Shown piece after piece: positions 61,022-64,000 of a stretch of 64,000 nucleotides of DNA; position 1 is the first letter of the stretch, and each line of letters starts with the position of its first letter. The stretch comes from Streptomyces sp. PR69. GTDB taxonomy: Bacteria > Actinomycetota > Actinomycetes > Streptomycetales > Streptomycetaceae. A model generated the notes under the pieces. The model had not been told where the DNA came from and did no database searches. It was given only the letters and a program-made list of their open reading frames with translations. The position numbers and the translations under genes are program-made. Where the stretch lies: positions 1 through 64,000 of the forward strand of contig NZ_JAOWCB010000018.1 of NCBI RefSeq assembly GCF_026420845.1. Direction: 5' to 3'.

Positions 61022-61213
61022 GTGACCGCATTCGAGTGGAAGCGCGCGAGCTACTGCAGCGGCGGCGGGAACAACTGCGTAGAAATCGCGCTCCTCGACG
61101 ACCGCACCGTGGGCATACGGGACAGCGTGCGACCGACGCCGGTCATCACCGTCCCGCGCGCCGCGCTGGAACAGCTCCTCGCCGGGGTGCGGGCCGGGGC
61201 CCTCGGGGGCTGA
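61022..61213 (+). CDS. DUF397 small regulatory partner
   Basis: The 63-residue protein carries one DUF397 motif: WKRASYCSGGGNNCVEIALL followed by VGIRDSVRPTPVITVP. It starts at GTG 61022 with GAGAGGA nine bases upstream, 14 bp after the XRE stop. Unlike the paralogue at 7758 it is not duplicated, and it has Cys and Arg in place of the usual SSYSG. It converges on mnmA with 14 bp between the stops. Confidence 0.88.
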   Translation: MTAFEWKRASYCSGGGNNCVEIALLDDRTVGIRDSVRPTPVITVPRAALEQLLAGVRAGALGG

Positions 61214-61227
61214 CCGCCCCCCGAGAC

Positions 61228-62358
61228 TCAGACCGCCGCCGCCGTGCGGCGGACCGTCGTCGCGATCGTCGCCGAGCCGACCACGCGCGTGCCGTCGTAC
61301 AGGACGATCGCCTGGCCCGGGGCCACGCCCCGCACCGGCTCGGCGAAGGTGACGTACAGCTCGTCGCCGACCGGCTCCGCGGTGACCTCCGTCTCGCCGC
61401 CGTGGGCGCGGAGCTGCGCGGTGTACGTGCCGGGGCCCGAGGGGGCCGTGCCGCACCAGCGGGGCTTGACAGCGGTGAGGGCGGTGACGTCGAGGGCGGC
61501 CGCGGGGCCGACGGTGACCGTGTTGTTCACCGGCGAGATGTCCAGGACGTACCGCGGCTTGCCGTCCGGCGCGGGGTGGCCGAGGCGGAGGCCCTTGCGC
61601 TGGCCGATGGTGAAGCCGTACGCGCCCTCGTGAGTGCCGAGCTTCGCGCCGGACTCGTCGACGATGTCACCCTCCGCCTTGCCCAGGCGGGAGGCGAGGA
61701 AGCCCTGGGTGTCGCCGTCGGCGATAAAGCAGATGTCGTGGCTGTCGGGCTTCTTCGCCACGGCCAGGCCCCGGCGCTCGGCCTCCGCGCGGATCTCGTC
61801 CTTGGTGGTGAGGGTGTCGCCGAGCGGGAACATCGCGTGGGCGAGCTGCTTCTCGTCGAGCACGCCGAGGACATACGACTGGTCCTTGGCCATGTCGCTG
61901 GCGCGGTGCAGCTCGCGGCTGCCGTCCTCGCGGGTGACGACCGTCGCGTAGTGGCCGGTGCAGACCGCGTCAAAGCCGAGGGCCAGGGCCTTGTCGAGCA
62001 GCGCCGCGAACTTGATCTTCTCGTTGCAGCGAAGGCAGGGATTGGGCGTGCGCCCGGCCTCGTACTCCGCGATGAAGTCCTCGACGACGTCCTCGCGGAA
62101 GCGCTCGGCGAGGTCCCAGACGTAGAAGGGGATGCCGATGACGTCGGCGGCCCGGCGGGCGTCCCGGGAGTCCTCGATGGTGCAGCAGCCGCGAGCGCCC
62201 GTACGGAAGGACTGGGGGTTCGCGGAGAGCGCCAGATGCACCCCGGTGACATCGTGCCCCGCTTCAGCGGCGCGGGCGGCGGCGACGGCGGAGTCCACGC
62301 CTCCGGACATGGCGGCGAGGACCCGGAGCGGGCGGGGGCGCGGGGAAGTCTCAGTCAT
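61228..62358 (-). CDS. mnmA: tRNA-uridine 2-sulfurtransferase
   Basis: The 376-residue protein thiolates U34 of tRNA Lys, Glu and Gln. It has the PP-loop MSGGVDSAVAA (about 17-27), the catalytic Cys pair (NPCLRCNEKIKF and HDICFIADGD), YATV and KDQSYVLG ATP-site segments, and a C-terminal beta-barrel domain (FTIGQRKGLRLG, PRYVLDISPVNNTVTVG). ATG 62358 has AGGG six bases upstream; the long open frame beyond it on the same strand is antisense to the amidase and is not coding. Sulfur is normally supplied by a cysteine desulfurase encoded elsewhere. Confidence 0.96.
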   Translation of the reverse strand: MTETSPRPRPLRVLAAMSGGVDSAVAAARAAEAGHDVTGVHLALSANPQSFRTGARGCCTIEDSRDARRAADVIGIPFYVWDLAERFREDVVEDFIAEYEAGRTPNPCLRCNEKIKFAALLDKALALGFDAVCTGHYATVVTREDGSRELHRASDMAKDQSYVLGVLDEKQLAHAMFPLGDTLTTKDEIRAEAERRGLAVAKKPDSHDICFIADGDTQGFLASRLGKAEGDIVDESGAKLGTHEGAYGFTIGQRKGLRLGHPAPDGKPRYVLDISPVNNTVTVGPAAALDVTALTAVKPRWCGTAPSGPGTYTAQLRAHGGETEVTAEPVGDELYVTFAEPVRGVAPGQAIVLYDGTRVVGSATIATTVRRTAAAV

Positions 62359-62418
62359 AGCCCTACCAGGGTACGGGCCGGGGGAACCGAAAGCTTGCGC
62401 GTATGCGTTGTGGTTCGC

Positions 62419-63111
62419 ATGGGGAGCGATGACAGGCAGCAGCGGCACAAGCGTCACCTCGGCAGGCGGGCCGTGCTGCTGGGAGGCGGCGCGGCCCTCG
62501 TCGGCGGGGGCGTCTGGGCACAGGACGAGATCCGGCGCGTATGGCGCGGCATGCCCTGGGCGCGCAAGCCCCGCAAGGAGGGTGAGCTGGATCACGCGGG
62601 CGCGGAGTGGATCGCGGCGAATCCGGCGAACTGGCGGCTGGCCGACCGCCCCGACGACTACCGGATCGACCGGGTGATCATCCATGTCGTCCAGGGCAGC
62701 TATCCGACGGCGCTGAAGGTCTTCAAGGACCCCTTGCACGGAGCGGCGACCCACTACGTCGTCCGCAAGGACGGCCATGTGGCGCAGATGATCCGCGAGC
62801 TGGACGTGGCGTTCCACGCGGGCGACCGCGGCTACAACGAACGCAGCGTGGGGATCGAGCACGAGGGGTTCGTGGACCGCCCGGAGGACTTCACGGACGC
62901 GATGTACGAGGCGTCGGCGAAGCTCACGGCGGGGATCTGCGCCCGGTACGGCATGCCGGTCGACCGGAAGCATGTCATCGGCCATGTGGAGGTCCCGGGG
63001 ACCGATCACACGGACCCCGGGCCGCACTGGGACTGGGACCGGTACCTGAAGCTGGTGCGAGCGGCGGCCAAGGCTGAGCAGAGCGAGCAGGCCGATCAGG
63101 CCGGAGCCTGA
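62419..63111 (+). CDS. N-acetylmuramoyl-L-alanine amidase (Amidase_2/PGRP type), exported
   Basis: The 230-residue protein has a twin-arginine-like export signal (HLGRRAVLLGGGAALVGGG, about 13-31) and an Amidase_2 domain (about 75-215). Zinc ligands and neighbours appear in RVIIHVVQGSYPTALKVF, THYVVRKDGHVAQMI, VGIEHEGFV and the terminal GHVEVPGTDHTDPGPHWDW. It should cleave the amide bond between MurNAc and the stem peptide. ATG 62419 was chosen because it gives a complete signal; its Shine-Dalgarno is poor. It diverges from mnmA by 60 bp and converges on the beta-propeller gene. Confidence 0.9.
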   Translation: MGSDDRQQRHKRHLGRRAVLLGGGAALVGGGVWAQDEIRRVWRGMPWARKPRKEGELDHAGAEWIAANPANWRLADRPDDYRIDRVIIHVVQGSYPTALKVFKDPLHGAATHYVVRKDGHVAQMIRELDVAFHAGDRGYNERSVGIEHEGFVDRPEDFTDAMYEASAKLTAGICARYGMPVDRKHVIGHVEVPGTDHTDPGPHWDWDRYLKLVRAAAKAEQSEQADQAGA

Positions 63112-63169
63112 GAGACCGGTCGCAGCGCGAGGACGGCCCCAGGCGGGTGACCGCCTGGCGTCGAGGGCC

Positions 63170-63226
63170 TGACCGGGGCCCGTCACCGGCGGCCGCTGCC
63201 GCGCCGCCGGTGACGGGCCCCGGTCA
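63170..63226. terminator. 24-bp perfect inverted repeat, bidirectional terminator
   Basis: Positions 63170-63193 are exactly complementary to 63203-63226 around a nine-base loop. It sits between the convergent amidase and beta-propeller genes, and its right end overlaps the stop codon of the latter. Confidence 0.85.
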
Positions 63227-64000
63227 CAGCAGCCGCCGGATGTCGCCGCGGACGCGGTAGAAGCCGCCGGCGGCCGGGTGCAGCGCGTCGACCACGTACC
63301 GCGCGCCGGGCTCCCGTATCGCGCGGGGGAACTGGACGTTCCAGGAGGGCTCGTAGCCCTCGGACACCACGTGGACGCGCAGCCGGCCGCCGTCCTGTAC
63401 GCACTCGACGACGACCGCTCCGGCGGGGGCGTCGGCGACGGCGGTCACCGCGCCCGCGGCCGTGACGGGCGCGTACGACGGCAGGGCTGCGGCGAGCTTG
63501 ACGTCCCGCGGCTGGGGAACCGTGCCCTGCTGGGCCGCGGCGACGGCCGTCTCGCTCGCGTCCACGCAGACCAGGGAGCCGTCCGTGGTCACCAGATACA
63601 GCCGCTCGTCGCGGTACTGCATCGACAGGGCCGAGCCGCCGCCGGTGCCGAGCTTCCACAGCCGGGTGCCGTCCCGGTCGAAGCAGTAGACGGACGAGGC
63701 GGCGTCGCCGGCGAAGACGAACCGGCCGCCGGGCGAGGCGGCGCACGAGTACACCGCGCTGTCGCAGGCGTAGGTGGCCTCGATCGCGCCGGTCGCCTTC
63801 GACAGCCGCTGGACCACGCGATACGCCGTGCCCGCGTACACGGCGTCGTCCTCCTGCCAGCCGAACAGCACGCCGCCCTTGGTGGGCGTGTGCCACAGCT
63901 CGCCGCCGCCGTCGGGCGCGTAGGCGGTGACTCCGCGGTGGTGGCCGTGGTAGACGGCGCGGTCGTCGGCGCGGACCATCCAGGCGTGCTCGCCCTGGCT
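63224..64000 (-). CDS. PQQ-like beta-propeller repeat protein, 5' end outside the window
   Basis: The frame is open to the window edge (259 codons seen, including 7 beyond ATG 63979), so the true start is not in view. The visible part consists of WD/PQQ-like beta-propeller blades: AYAPDGGGELWHTPTKGG, GWQEDDAVYAGTAYRVVQRL, ATYACDSAVYSCAASPGGRF, YCFDRDGTRLWKLGTGGG and SMQYRDERLYLVTTDGSLVCV. The last 90 residues form a different, beta-rich domain ending GFYRVRGDIRRLL. Such propellers bind partners or serve as sensors; no catalytic residues are seen. The rest lies to the right. Confidence 0.75.
   Translation of the reverse strand, partial: SQGEHAWMVRADDRAVYHGHHRGVTAYAPDGGGELWHTPTKGGVLFGWQEDDAVYAGTAYRVVQRLSKATGAIEATYACDSAVYSCAASPGGRFVFAGDAASSVYCFDRDGTRLWKLGTGGGSALSMQYRDERLYLVTTDGSLVCVDASETAVAAAQQGTVPQPRDVKLAAALPSYAPVTAAGAVTAVADAPAGAVVVECVQDGGRLRVHVVSEGYEPSWNVQFPRAIREPGARYVVDALHPAAGGFYRVRGDIRRLL

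Noticed and set aside
61228..63186. 652-codon minus-strand frame fusing mnmA with an upstream domain
   Set aside because: The upstream 276 codons are antisense to the amidase and show no domain; the MnmA family start is at 62358.

Overview
The window looks like chromosomal core DNA from a Streptomyces or a very close relative. It is very GC-rich with strong third-position GC bias, uses GTG and TTG starts, contains two WhiJ-type XRE/DUF397 modules and an ilvBNC operon with an attenuator leader, and the order of housekeeping genes resembles (from memory, not checked) the S. coelicolor segment between ligA and accB-accE. No rRNA, tRNA, CRISPR array, insertion sequence or prophage was seen.

Layout. 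0.5-5 kb: acyl-CoA carboxylase beta and epsilon subunits, a YceI-like protein, a GCS2-type carboxylate-amine ligase and a gene fragment. 5-10 kb (accessory): a secreted FG-GAP protein on a dead trypsin fold, an XRE/DUF397 pair, a GNAT gene cut by one amber codon, and a Gly-rich membrane protein. 10-21 kb: citramalate synthase with a candidate Ile-codon attenuator, TetR regulator, agmatine deiminase, a urease gamma-beta fusion with a long pentapeptide tail, a divergent urease alpha, an NCS1 permease, ilvE and leuB. 21-29 kb: purple-acid-phosphatase-like protein, an AAC(2')-I-like acetyltransferase, a nitroreductase, and proline catabolism (pruA, putA, divergent pucR). 29-39 kb: serA, ilvC, ilvN, ilvB with its leader peptide, and a large GGDEF/EAL protein ending just upstream of that leader. 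39-48 kb: oxidoreductases, a sugar dehydrogenase lipoprotein, DUF6191, a truncated LuxR-type regulator, RimL-like GNAT, MMPL transporter. 48-58 kb: gatCAB, a second (intact) GGDEF/EAL protein, ligA, a MetE-like protein and an SDR. 58-64 kb: DUF427, a truncated CdtB-like nuclease, a WhiJ-like locus with divergent anti-sigma-type ATPase, mnmA, a peptidoglycan amidase and a partial beta-propeller gene.

Functional themes. Branched-chain amino acid synthesis dominates: cimA supplies the threonine-independent route to isoleucine, ilvBNC and ilvE complete Ile/Val/Leu synthesis, and leuB acts in the leucine branch. Two 13-codon leader ORFs, each followed by a hairpin and U-run, lie upstream of ilvB and cimA, suggesting parallel attenuation. 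Nitrogen salvage is the second theme: agmatine deiminase, a urease without accessory genes, proline oxidation. Two cyclic-di-GMP enzymes, one with a degenerate EAL domain and one intact, sit beside core genes. Several genes are decaying (GNAT amber, LuxR fragment, CdtB fragment, 3335-3658 fragment). Many gene boundaries carry one family of palindromic intergenic repeat.
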